The notes under the pieces were generated by a model, which did not search any database, was not told where the DNA came from, and worked only from the letters and a program-made list of their open reading frames with translations. A DNA stretch of 64,000 bases from Coturnix japonica. Its lineage: Eukaryota; Chordata; Aves; Galliformes; Phasianidae. This document shows positions 25,377 through 35,860 of this stretch, piece after piece. The stretch spans positions 56,917,754 through 56,981,753 of the forward strand of contig NC_029547.1 in NCBI RefSeq assembly GCF_001577835.2. The letters run 5' to 3'. Position 1 is the first letter of the stretch. Every line of letters starts with the position of its first letter. Position numbers and translations under genes: made by a program.

Positions 25377-28300
25377 TTTCAGTTAAGTGCATCAAAACCA
25401 CTAGGTCATGCAATTCAGGTCAACAAGATCAATGAGAGCATTTCACCTGCAGTATAATTTGCCAAGGTGCACCCAGCAGAGGGAACTAAAGTCATTAATT
25501 ACACTTAAAGCACAGCTGTATGTTTAGTTATTAGGTACTACACACACACACACTACATCAGAACTAACTTGTTAACTACTTTTGTGTTCTCCCATTAAAC
25601 CACAGATGAATACCCTAAAATACTACAAGGATAAACAAATATACCCATGCAGATGGTGTTACCCATATGCTAACATATGGGAAGCACTATTCGGCCTGTT
25701 CTACTACAGAGGAAGTAGGGCAGTCAAGAAACTGGTTTAGGAGGAGGCCGCAAGGGGTGCAGGATGCAAATGTACACTGAATAAATTGACTCCAAAGAAC
25801 TCCTTACCACCCAGCACACATACAACATGCATGCATTCAGATGTCCTCAAAAAAATAAAAATAAACTAATGTAAAAAAAAAATAAAAATTGAAGCAGTAT
25901 TTGCACAAAGTCAATGACCTTTAAGAAAACCTATTTAAAACCAGAGCTGGTTGCATTTTCTGCCCTTCTATGGAAGGTAGATCTATTTATTTATTTCACA
26001 TGGAACCACTTGGCATGACTCAAAATTGTCAGTCTGAGTGGTTGCCTTTACTTGGTTCACTTGGATGGCATGCAGCCAACATACTGCTGCTAAGCTACAA
26101 GAATGCAGTACAGCATTAAGGGAGAATCTCTCTCTTCAAAGCATCTTAATATTAGTGTATGTTGTGCAGACATTACTTTTCTGTAGGTCTGCAGCAATTT
26201 TCATACTGCTGATGACAGCACTCTCTCAGGTCGCTGAACATTTTGGACTGCACAATACTGGACACAAGCTAAGTCGGCTTTCCCTCAGGCCACCAAGTAA
26301 TGCACTTATGAAACTTCCATCTGCAGCAGGCAACACAAATCTGAATAGAATTAGCCTTCGACCTGCGAGCTCACACCCATCACAATAACAAATCTGCAGC
26401 AAAATGAATTGTCTCCATCTGCTCAATCAAAACACTTCATCTTTTATGTCCGTTTATACATAACTTTCATGCTTTAGATTTGTTTTTTGGGGAAGATGGT
26501 ACTGAGGCACATTAGTCTTTGGTATTAGATGACAAAGTCAAGTAAACAGAGGTTAATAGAAGTGCCACATATGAAGCAGATTTTTGCATTATTCCTTTAG
26601 TACCAGATTTGCAAGTTTACTGATTATAATCAGTTACTACACAATTTCATACTTTGCTTTCTCTTAATTCTTGAATGTATGTCTTCCATACTTTATTGCA
26701 GACTAAATACAATTCAGAAACTGTTTACACGCTGTCCTTTGACATTCCTCATTACATCATTCAGATGCTTCCTTAAAATAAACACATTTATTTTCACAGC
26801 AGCTTGTGAACTAAGAAGGCAGCAGTGCAAAGATGGCCAACACAAGAAACAGTCATTTCAGAAACAGCAACTCATTTTCATGCTGATCTGAGAAACCATC
26901 AGCCTTTTGTGTTTAGAAGGTACTTCTGTTAGGTTCAGTCATAATTTTCAGAGAATTAAATTCTACCTTCGACTGCCAAGCTCCTGTTTGACATAAGGTA
27001 CCCAAAATGAGGAATTATTAATAATAACCCCTTGTAAAATTTTTAGTAAAGCAAAAGACACAGAACAGGACAACACTTCACCTGAACATATGTTAACAAG
27101 AAACAGCTACGGGATCAGAGAGTTGGACCAGGCTGACAATGTGATAGCAGCTGACAATGATCCCAATCTGGGATAATCACTAGAAGGAGAGAAGGGACAT
27201 ACCACCCTCTCAAGTAGCTTTTATACTAGTGGTAGTTCATAAAGGCACACAGTTTAATGCTTACAGTCTCTGATAGTCCAGCCTGTTTAGCCAGGCATTT
27301 CTATCAATGTACATGCAGTTCCTGCTGTTCCCTTATCTGAATTTTAGATGTTGCGTGAAACTGATCAGCCCAGAAAATAAAAGAAGAATGTGTTACCAAA
27401 CTGTGGCCCTACTTGGACTTGAAACACAACAGATTCCACTGCCCACTTATAACTTTAAGCATGCCATGCTGGCATGTAGCTTGGAGTAAAGAAAAAGAAG
27501 AGGAAAGCCTGGAACAACAAATTCATCTCCCCTCCACTATTCCCAAGCTCAGCTTGTATTGCCTTTAATCATCATGCTTGTCTTGTGTCAAGGAAGCTAC
27601 AACCATAAGTCACAAAATTCCTGACAAATACCCCTGAAAAATTACACAGGTAAGACAGAGAACCAACCCAGGAACATTATCCAACAGCCCTCATTTGCCC
27701 AATGTTCCTGGTCAAGCCCTAGAAATAGGCAAGAACACTTACGCAACTAATGCAGCAGTGTTATCATCTCAAACACTGACTTTTCCTTTATCAGTACACA
27801 TAAACATCTGCATGACTATGACAGTACTGTACTGCAGTCAGTGATGGATTCCTTCTCTCTTCAGTCAGTCTCTCTTTCTTTCTCTTATGAGAGTTTTGCA
27901 GATGGTCCACAACTTTGAACTTCCACATATTTATTAGGAAGAAGCATTTTTAATATTTCTCTAAAACCGCTCTTTGTGCTAAATGGAAGAGGATACAATT
28001 AGCATAAAAGAACGTGGCAATTTTCTTGTCATACTTGAACACCCATGAATGCATGAAGTTAAAAATGAATTCCCAAATTCTAGAGGACATCACAGATTCT
28101 GTCAAAAAAAGTCACTAAACATGCTTTCCACCATTCCAGAGAAGTACATCTAAGCTTCAGTATGTGCTGAAACAGGAAAAACAGTTTGTGCGAAGGGGAG
28201 GAAGGAAAGCAGAATTAAAAAACACTGTCCCACTCCATCCTTCTAAACTTCCAACATGTGAGAACCCAGAACATGACGAAAATATTAAACAAAAAACAGC

Positions 28301-31300
28301 AATGTTGTTGTACGTCTCAGCACCCAGCACGGGAGATTTCAGAACTTTGTCGACACACCACAAACTTCATGGTTGGATAGGGAAAAGAAAAAAATAAGAA
28401 GCCTATTCTCCATGCCAGCAGCAGAACACATCATGTAACATGCCTGGAATACAGGTGTCTGCATGCCAGGAATCTAAGTTGATGTTTCAGTCAGCTGCAA
28501 CTCAGAAGGTGTCAGTGGAGTCCGCTCAGTTTAACCAATATTGATATCTCTTATGCTGAAATGAATCATTCCCTAGTCCTCCCCGTCAGCTCACATGGGG
28601 TACCTAAAGTTACACAAGCAGCATCCTACTCCGTGTCAATTTAAATACACGGACACTTGCAGAGTGTTTATAATTTCTTCAAAGAATGCTAAATAGATGC
28701 AGAGTATTTAACAAAAGCACCATAATGATCTGGCAGACTTCAAGAGACTGGAGAGGATGCAGCTGTGCAGTGGAAATCTTGCAGTGATTTAAGAACTCCA
28801 ACCACACTAAGTCACACCATAGATTGATTATAAGGCAGATAATTTCCATTAATCAGCCATTACACCGCAGATAAAGATTTAACAGGCAAAAAATGAACAG
28901 AAGTTACTGTCCTGCAGTACCATGGGAAGAAAAGGGGGAACCATTTGAGAGATACAGAAAATAATTCCAATTCTTTACAATAAATAAGACACTGAGATTG
29001 AAGACACAATGTGTATTTACAAAAGAAGTAGTGGAACTGAATAAAGCTGTCACTGTAAATGCCTGCACTACAGAACAGTGGAAGTAAAATCACTTACAAT
29101 GACACAAATTAATTCAGACAGTAATTTATAATCACTTCCTAATAAAATGCTAATTTCTGAACTTGTGGAAAAGATCATGAAGACATTGAAATGACTAGAT
29201 GGAGTTGGGGAAGCCTCTGCTTTTACGTATACAGATTTTGTACCTCAAACAGAAACCCTTATGGGATTGGCAAGTCAAAAAGCATTTGGAAGCTAGATTG
29301 CAAGCATATGTTCCTAGGCACCTAGTGCAGAGGCAGTGTGCTAAATAAAATCCCATCTTTCAATCAGCATCGGTAATGGCTGCCAGACAGAAAAGCTGAA
29401 AAGAGGTACTATGTGAAATCTTATTTTCTTTTAACTTTATGAACAGAGCAATGGCATTGTCTTCCTAAATTGTTCACACAGACAAAAAGAAAGCAACAAG
29501 TATCAGAACTGTTTTCAGTTCAAACAAAATCTAACCCTACAGCACTCCATCAGATCTATCAAACAGTACCTAAATTTGAACATCGCACCACCTTTTAAGC
29601 ACAAAATGAGGAAGCTTAGAACATTCACACTGAAAAACAGGTTAGCATTGCAGCCATGGCATCAAACTTGCTTCGAAAAAGTGGATCTAGAGAAGTACAC
29701 CACAGCTAGCAGCAAAATCCGTTGCTAAGAGCAGCCAAAACCTGTGGATGGAGATTTTCAGGCCTCATTATCTTCACCAGCCACATTAGGTCTACATTAA
29801 CAATTTACTACTGTACCACAGCAGTTCTTTTTGATGCAAATCTGCTCCATGTTTATATATTGAGCTGCGGAGAATAGTGCAACAACTCTGCACAAATGCC
29901 CAGAGCAGCCATCCTCGAAACCAAGATAAGGTGACAAAGTGGGACACAATCCAGAGTGTCAATTTTAGTGAGGGCAAAAGGTGCTACAGCAATCAGCTGA
30001 AACACAGAGAGTATGCACTGTTATCTAGGTAGAACATCACTGCTGGTAGGGATGCAATATGGGTACATATGCCAGGAATCACAAAATGATGCCCTAGAAC
30101 AAGACCTGTCCCTTTCCTCTCTATAGAAACTAGTTGGTAATGCAGACAAATTGCAGGTGACAAAAACAAGACCAGTGATTAGACTGGTGTGGCTGAAGTA
30201 AGAAACTCTAGCAGATTTTATTGTACACACACATTCTTAGAATGAAAAATCCTTAGCAAGATGATTAAAAAAAAAAAAAAATAAGGTGCTGCTAATGATG
30301 ACACTGCTATACATAGTACATGAAAATAGTGCAATAAAGTTGTCTGATTACCACAGGAAAAAAGAAAGGTCTGCCTTTATCTCTTTTCAAGTAAGCAGTT
30401 AGAAATCGGTACGGACAGCAAGTGGCTGGGAAGCAAGCTGCATTCTTACAGATGTGTGTGGATTATGACAATGGAGAAAACAATATATATTTTAAATGTT
30501 AAACAAAGTCAAATGAAGATGGATGGAGCATAAATATCCAGCAGGTTAGGGACAGACTTGCTATTTTTATGCTCAGAATTTTTTGGTTCTTTCCCACCCA
30601 TTCCTAAAAAACTCTTGAGGAATCAAATCAAGTGAAATGTGCGCAGCTTTACTAACAGAAATACCATCAAGAAGAATGAAATTCATGTTAAACTGATATG
30701 AAACTATTCACATTTTAAGCATGAGTTACGCTGTTGTACGTGCATTAGCTTCAGTCATTTTGTGCAGCTTTTGTGCAATGCTGAAGCCTGCAAAGGTTGA
30801 ACAAATTCTGACCCTTTAAGTATCTACACAACTTTTTATGGTCATGATGCTCTGGGATGAAGTTCTAATCTTACGTGCCTCCAGTCTTTCACTTGTTAAT
30901 ATCTCACCTGTTGGCTACAGAGAATTCCCAGCATGTCCCTTAACAAGACTTTGCCAAATGATGTTTGCCATTTGGGATCATATCTTTGCCAATATTTCAA
31001 GTAAGGAGCACGCTTTTCCACTGTAACATCCTGCAGTATTACAGCACCTCACAGAGAGTCGTTAAGGATGTCACACTGCAGTTTCTCTTCAGTAATACCT
31101 TGTACCCACTGGTTTTGGTATTTCTGCCACACTTCCAATGTTCTTAACGCTGCCTTTCTGCTCTGAGCATGATCAACATTTGCAGACAGAAAACAACAGA
31201 TCATTGTCACCTTCAGGACCAAAGTCACCTGACATAGATTAAGAAAGCCAGAGTTAATATTAACCAACTGAAGGACATCTGTATTCTATAAATCATGTCT

Positions 31301-33859
31301 GTGTAGATTTGGCTAACTTTTAAAGAGGAAGGCATCTCAAAAACAAACTCATTCTACCTATAGAATCATTTCTCAGAGATATTCCCCACATAGGGACGTA
31401 TTTTTTTTAATACTGTGACAGAAACATATCGTTCCAAGGGTTAGAATTTAATGCTTAAAAATGCCTACACTTTGGCAATATGCCATAGTAAGTATGGCCA
31501 CAGCACTTATTGCACTTATTTTCTGTTATTTTTATTCACAAAATACACGTGTCACCAAGGAAGCAGAAATCCTAAACATTTATCAGGTAGCAAAGTTCAA
31601 TCAACTCAGCGATCGGAAGAGCTAAACTTTTCTATTTATTTACTATATGTTGCTGTAGGCCAGAAAGTATTCTGTAAATCCAACTCAGAACTCTCCACTA
31701 GGAGCCAGAGGTAACCACTATCAGCTGCTCGTTATTAGTTACTATTTGACTGTATCTGAAAGTAATTTTTGCACTTATGTCCACAAACCACACTGTCTTA
31801 CGACAATCCAGAAATGACAAGGGGATAGAGTTTATCTGGAAAAGTAATTAAGAGTTAGTTAGATCAAAACCATCTTCATGCAAGAGCCATTCAGAGAATC
31901 GACTGTGAGAAGGTCCTATTTTCTCTATCGGGATTAGTGCTTCCACATCTTAAAACAAACAAACAAAAAAAAATCCCAACAACCTTTACACGGTTTTATT
32001 CAAAGCAATACCTCTGCTAATACTCTATGATATCTATTTCAGGACCACTGCCATGCAAACTACCCAGACACTGAGAAAACAAATTAATCTGTTATTTTTG
32101 AAAATGTACAGTGAATGTCTAAAAGTTGGGTATCTATGCTGGACCTACCCACTGGAACTTCCAAAGAAGCAATATGTGCCTGCACACAAGCAGTATGACT
32201 TATGAACAGCACTACCGCTGAACCTGGTAACCTGCCTTGTTGAAAAGACCTTACACATGCCTGAGGAGTAACATAACAGTCAAGACAGTGAGTGGCAGAA
32301 GGGTTTTCTTGGCCTATCAAAGGTTAAGGAGATGAACTTTTAAGTCATTGTATATTCAGATAAAATGACCTTTAAGCATTGTTGCCAGATTTCATGCATA
32401 CTGAATTAGCAGAGAGGTGCAGCAAAAGCCGCTAGTGGCACATGCCTTCATTAATTCACAGAACATATAGAAAACAGTGAGGTTTCAAACACTGAAAAAG
32501 AATCACAATGTGCTTTATAAAATAAATACGCAGCTACGGTAAGCAGCAAAAATTCAAATAATTGGATTTTGTTAATCTGTGGGGACATGGACTTAATACT
32601 TCATTTAATTTTGCTAAGTGGGAGGAAGATTAGGCAAGATATAAACAATGGTTCCTGCTCAAACCATAGAAATTCACAAGCTAAAGCACACTAGGACAGT
32701 TACTAATGATCAAATCAGAATGTTTTGATGTATTTGGGCTACAGCTACAAAACAAACTAATAAACAGTTACCCTCCTAGTGAAGACAAAAATATTTATAT
32801 TAAACTACACAAATTTCCAAAATTCTATAAAAATAAAATAATAATCATAAAAACTTGCTGGATAACAAGCATTGGTCTCCTATGAAATACTGGGAAAAGC
32901 TTGCTTCTTCAGGATTTTATTTAACTTCTGAAAGAGGGAAGCCACTCACTGGTACAAAACCAATCTCCTTCCAGAATCTCTGACAGAAAAGCTGAATCTC
33001 ATTCCTATCATCTCTATCTCTGTCACAGTGGAGTAGCTGTTGGGACCTGCACTTGTTTGCTCTCTGTGGTTCCTGCAGGGAGAAGTATTTTAACTAACAT
33101 CAGAATTTAAGCTCTTCAAATTTCCGTGCTATAATTTGCTGTTTTGAAACAGCGCTCCTTCCACGCTGTTCTCTCAATTTCAATCTGTTTTCTTTCCTGA
33201 AATAATTCTGAAGTAAAATCAGAGCAGATAGCATTTACAAAATCACTCCTAAAATTTTGAGGGAGATCAAAACACCATTTTTAAATCAATGCTTTCCCTG
33301 AAAATCAAGAGTATCTGCAGCACGTTTGGTTCACTCACAGAATACCAACTGATTCATGCACAGCGCAACTTCTTAATATTGAGAAATGTACTGTACTTAC
33401 TTTCAAAACAAGCATCCTGAAGGACTCTGAAGCAAAAAGTATACAAAAACCTTCAGCAAAGGAGGAAAATAAAAATCCCTTTGTAATTGTTAAAGCTCTG
33501 ATTATTTTCGGTTACCTTAAAAAAATCTTATTGGCATCTTTTGCAAAACAGCATGACCGTGTCTGTAATACCTTGTGTTCCCTCATGACGGACAGTTGGA
33601 AGAGCTAACAGCACCAGCATGGCTCAATGTGAAATAATTAAGCTGCTGTGCCTGCTGGGAGCCAGATATCCAAGCCTAAATGCATCTGTTGCCTAAAACA
33701 CAGGATCCTGGATACCAAAGCACAGTGCCAGCACTCTCCCCATTCAACTCCAAACACCCCTCAGCAGAGTTTTGATCTGACTTATGAATTTCCAAGTGAT
33801 AATAAGGACTAAAGCACATCAAACTAAAAAGAATAGGAAAACTAAGGAAAATATATTTT

Positions 33860-34260
33860 TCTGCACGCATTTTCCACAATCTTTGGCTACATAACTTAAA
33901 GAAAATGTACTGTCAGTCCAAATGTTAATTTGAAGGATGCTGATGAAACTCTCGTGTAATTAATTGTTCTTTCTCACTGTGTAATTCCTCTGCACAAATT
34001 GCTCTGGTGTTTAAACTATCCCAGCCACCAAAACTGTGTGGGCTTCTTTCTCTTTTGTCCCTTGGCAAAGGCTGATCTGATCTGTGAAAAGCTGAGGTCC
34101 AACTTTCATTTGTTTTCATTTTTTTTTTTTCATTCCATTATTACACTTGAGAGGATAAATCAAAGCAAGTTAAATCGAGGCACTATTCTTACACTGCCAG
34201 CAGTTAAAATGTGTAATGCGGAGTTTTCATTAGCATCTGATTAAAATAAATTTGTCTTCC
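33860..34260. promoter_or_regulatory. Candidate non-coding regulatory block in intron 1
   Basis: Starts about 625 bp and ends about 1 kb 3' of exon 1, inside intron 1. It is non-repetitive apart from a T-tract and rich in homeodomain-type cores (gtgtaattaattgttc, cattagcatctgattaaa) and TAAT/ATTA motifs. There is no coding potential. The motif content resembles conserved non-coding elements near neuronal genes, but conservation cannot be judged from one genome. Confidence 0.2.
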
Positions 34261-34885
34261 TCTGTAACCAAATGGAAGTTTCACATCTTACTACTTTATG
34301 CCTGGAAGAAGACAAGCATTGTTTTTAAATGGCAAAAGACTTTCAAATACTTCTTCAGTCTTGTTCTCGATTAGTTCTGGTCACTGTGGCAGCACGCCTT
34401 AGCAAACACTGGTGTCTACACCAACATGCATGCAAGGGTGTGTTTGAAAGAGTTAAGGTCTGGAAAAGCTTCCAACACTCAGCAGCTTTATTCTGTGAAA
34501 TGGGATGAATGGGAGAAAGGTGTTTTCTGATGGTCTGCCTCGCAAACTCAGACTAAAACCTCAAGAAAAACCTAAACGGTGTTCTGTCTCTGTGAGAGCG
34601 ACCCCTTGGTCTGTCACGTTTTTACGGCGTCATTTATAGAAACATAAACATAACCGATATTTGAGAGGAGGCAAAACGCAGCGTGCCGTCCAGAAACCAG
34701 TCTATCTCTGCTAAACGTGACTACAAACAGCTCCGACATCCGCACGGCGCGACCGGGGAGCGCCAGGTGCGGCTGTGACGGGTTCCAAGACGAGAACGGA
34801 GCGGAGATAAGGCAGGTGAGGCGGCAGGACCCGGCAGGACCCGTCTGTGCCGGGTTACACAACCCGCCCAGCCCATCCCGCTCAC

Positions 34886-35170
34886 CTGCTTGTCCAGCGC
34901 CGCGTCCTTGGCGCTGCCGGTGGCCGCACCCTTGGGGGCCGGCGCCCGCTCGCAGCTGCAGCCCTCCAGCATGTAGATGCCGTTGGGCCGGGCGGTCTGC
35001 TCGCTCTCGAAGTAGAAGAGGACGTTCTGATAGAGGGCGAACCACTTCTCGTGCCAGCGGTTGGCCTCGGCCGTCCTCTTGCTGAGGTAGCCGCGCTTGG
35101 TGCCCTCCTTGCGGGCCAGCAGCGCCAGGTACAGGGCGTGCCCCTCGTTGTACCGCACGCTCTTCTGCAT
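34886..35170 (-). CDS. RASGRF2: RASGRF2 coding exon 1 (residues 1-95, start of PH domain)
   Basis: Encodes the N-terminus of Ras-GRF2, a calcium/calmodulin-responsive guanine nucleotide exchange factor for Ras and Rac acting at the inner plasma membrane, notably in neurons. The translation begins [20 protein letters not shown], which I recall as nearly identical to vertebrate RASGRF2 and clearly different from the RASGRF1 N-terminus (MQKGIRLNDGH). The first PH domain starts near residue 22; its early strands are visible as KRGYLSKR and [13 protein letters not shown]. Residues 76-92 form a low-complexity Ala/Pro/Gly/Lys loop. The ATG at 35170 has A at -3, is the first ATG in its frame, and follows an in-frame TAA at 35363-35365. 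The exon ends ...GACAAGCAG and is followed by a GTGAG donor at 34885-34881, phase 0. The exon lies in a CpG island. DH, second PH, REM and CDC25 domains are outside the window. Identity is by memory of the family, not a search. Confidence 0.96.
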
Positions 35171-35240
35171 GGTGCCCGGCCAAGCCTCGCCGCTCACAGC
35201 CCGCCCGGCATCGGGCGCCCCGGCACCGGCTGAGCCGGGC

Positions 35241-35259
35241 GGCCCCCGCCCCGCCCGCC
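35241..35259 (-). promoter_or_regulatory. GC box (Sp1/KLF-type site)
   Basis: The minus strand reads GGCGGGCGGGGCGGGGGCC, containing a canonical GGGCGGGGC core, 71-89 bases upstream of the RASGRF2 ATG. Sites of this type bind Sp1/KLF factors in TATA-less CpG promoters. It may be proximal promoter or 5' UTR depending on where transcription starts. Confidence 0.5.
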
Positions 35260-35332
35260 TCCGTGCGCCGCCGCCTCCCCGAAGTTGGGGCCCGGCCGGA
35301 GCGAGCTGCGGCTGCTGCCCCCCGAGCGGCGT

Positions 35333-35338
35333 CACGTG
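35333..35338. promoter_or_regulatory. CACGTG E-box in extended GTCACGTG context
   Basis: A palindromic CACGTG, preceded by GT to give GTCACGTG, which is the form favoured by USF and MiT/TFE family factors. The adjoining CGTCA is also a CRE half-site. It lies 163-168 bases upstream of the ATG within the CpG island. The motif is seen directly; binding is inferred. Confidence 0.4.
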
Positions 35339-35375
35339 GCGGAGCTGAGCCGCAAAGCCGCTTTACAGCCCGGCG

Positions 35376-35382
35376 ATTTAAA
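35376..35382 (-). promoter_or_regulatory. TATA-like TTTAAAT element
   Basis: The only AT-rich block in the core of the island reads TTTAAAT on the minus strand, about 206-212 bases upstream of the ATG. If used, it would place initiation near 35345-35350 and a 5' UTR of roughly 175-180 nt. The match to TATAAA is poor, and CpG-island promoters usually lack a TATA box. Confidence 0.2.
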
Positions 35383-35483
35383 GAGCAAAGTCGCCGCCGC
35401 AGCGCCCGGTCCCTCCCTCCGCGCCTCGCGGGGCCGCCCCTCTCCCGCCCGCACCGATCGGCGCGGGGGCGGCAGCGGGCAAT

Positions 35484-35557
35484 GGGACGGGACGGGACGG
35501 GACGGGACGGGACGGGATGGGATGGGACGGGACGGGATGGGATGGGACGGGACGGGG
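35484..35557 (+). repeat. (GGGAC/GGGAT)n minisatellite, 14 units
   Basis: Fourteen perfect 5-bp units followed by GGGG. The last base of each unit varies in the order C x6, T x2, C x2, T x2, C x2, so from unit 5 onward there is a 20-bp higher-order period. Each unit supplies a GGG run separated by two bases, so the plus strand has strong parallel G-quadruplex potential. It lies about 315-390 bp upstream of the RASGRF2 ATG. Frames across it give apparent Pro/Ser/Arg-rich repeats, which I do not regard as coding. Confidence 0.95.
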
Positions 35558-35730
35558 TGTTGGCGGTTCGGCCGCTGTTGGCGCCCAGCCTTCCTGCTTC
35601 TCTTTGAGATAAAAACCTTGGAAAGCGCCGTGTGGCAGCGCGCCGTGTCGGTAACTCGGTTCCACGAGCTGCGCGGAGAATCAAACGCGGAAACCCGGCA
35701 CTTTTAACCCGGTTTTCTCTTTTCTTAAAG

Positions 35731-35787
35731 GAGAGGAGCGCCGCAGGGAGCCCCCAACCTGCCCGGAGGGGATGCTGAGACTGCACG
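35731..35787 (+). ncRNA. Candidate exon of a head-to-head (antisense-side) transcript
   Basis: On the plus strand a pyrimidine tract ending in TTTTCTCTTTTCTTAAAG is followed by a 57-base segment and a near-perfect donor, CG|GTAAGTG, at 35788. It lies at the distal edge of the RASGRF2 CpG island and points away from the gene. A second acceptor-like/donor-like pair lies at 36161 (CTCCCGCAG) and 36392 (CAG|GTATAC), which could bound a 230-base exon. There is no recognisable protein. The splice-site strings are seen; transcription is inference. It could equally be chance, or a first exon whose donor is the one at 35788. Confidence 0.25.
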
Positions 35788-35860
35788 GTAAGTGCTGCGC
35801 TCCGCGGGGCTCGGCGCTGTGCCACAGCCGGGCGGGGACCGGGGGCGGGCAGACCCCCTC

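Larger units (their letters stand above)
1789..34885 (-). other. RASGRF2: RASGRF2 intron 1 (about 33.1 kb)
   Basis: Bounded by a GTGAG donor and a TTTGCAG acceptor, phase 0 on both sides. The sequence is AT-rich and mostly unique. Recognisable content is one old CR1 fragment near 7.5 kb, CR1 pieces at 18.2-19.3 kb, a nested CR1 pair at 20.85-21.77 kb, a CR1 tip at 24.5 kb and short simple repeats, all listed separately. The stretches 1789-7514, 7881-18221, 19306-20849, 21767-24486 and 24570-33860 hold no exon, RNA gene or transposon that I can recognise; every reading frame in them is short and unrelated to any family I know. A long first intron next to a CpG island is typical for this gene family and could carry enhancers. 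Confidence 0.9.
34736..35860. promoter_or_regulatory. RASGRF2: CpG-island promoter region of RASGRF2
   Basis: An abrupt change from AT-rich flanks to GC-rich, CpG-dense sequence spans exon 1 and about 700 bp upstream of the ATG. It contains a GC box, a CACGTG E-box, a weak TATA-like element and a GGGAC minisatellite. Islands of this kind usually drive dispersed and often bidirectional initiation. The transcription start cannot be fixed from sequence alone; the 5' UTR should extend from 35171 upward. Edges were judged by eye from CpG density. Confidence 0.85.

Noticed and set aside
26038-26388. A 116-codon plus-strand frame in intron 1
   Set aside because: No recognisable domain, no codon bias apparent, no promoter context.
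34847-35233. Plus-strand frames antisense to RASGRF2 exon 1
   Set aside because: They are mirror openings of the GC-rich coding exon, with no start context or homology.
34614-35825. A 403-codon open frame on the minus strand across the CpG island
   Set aside because: It is in a different frame from the verified RASGRF2 exon, is extremely Arg/Ala/Pro-rich, and includes Pro-Ser-Arg repeats that are simply the GGGAC minisatellite read in reverse. This is an effect of high GC content.
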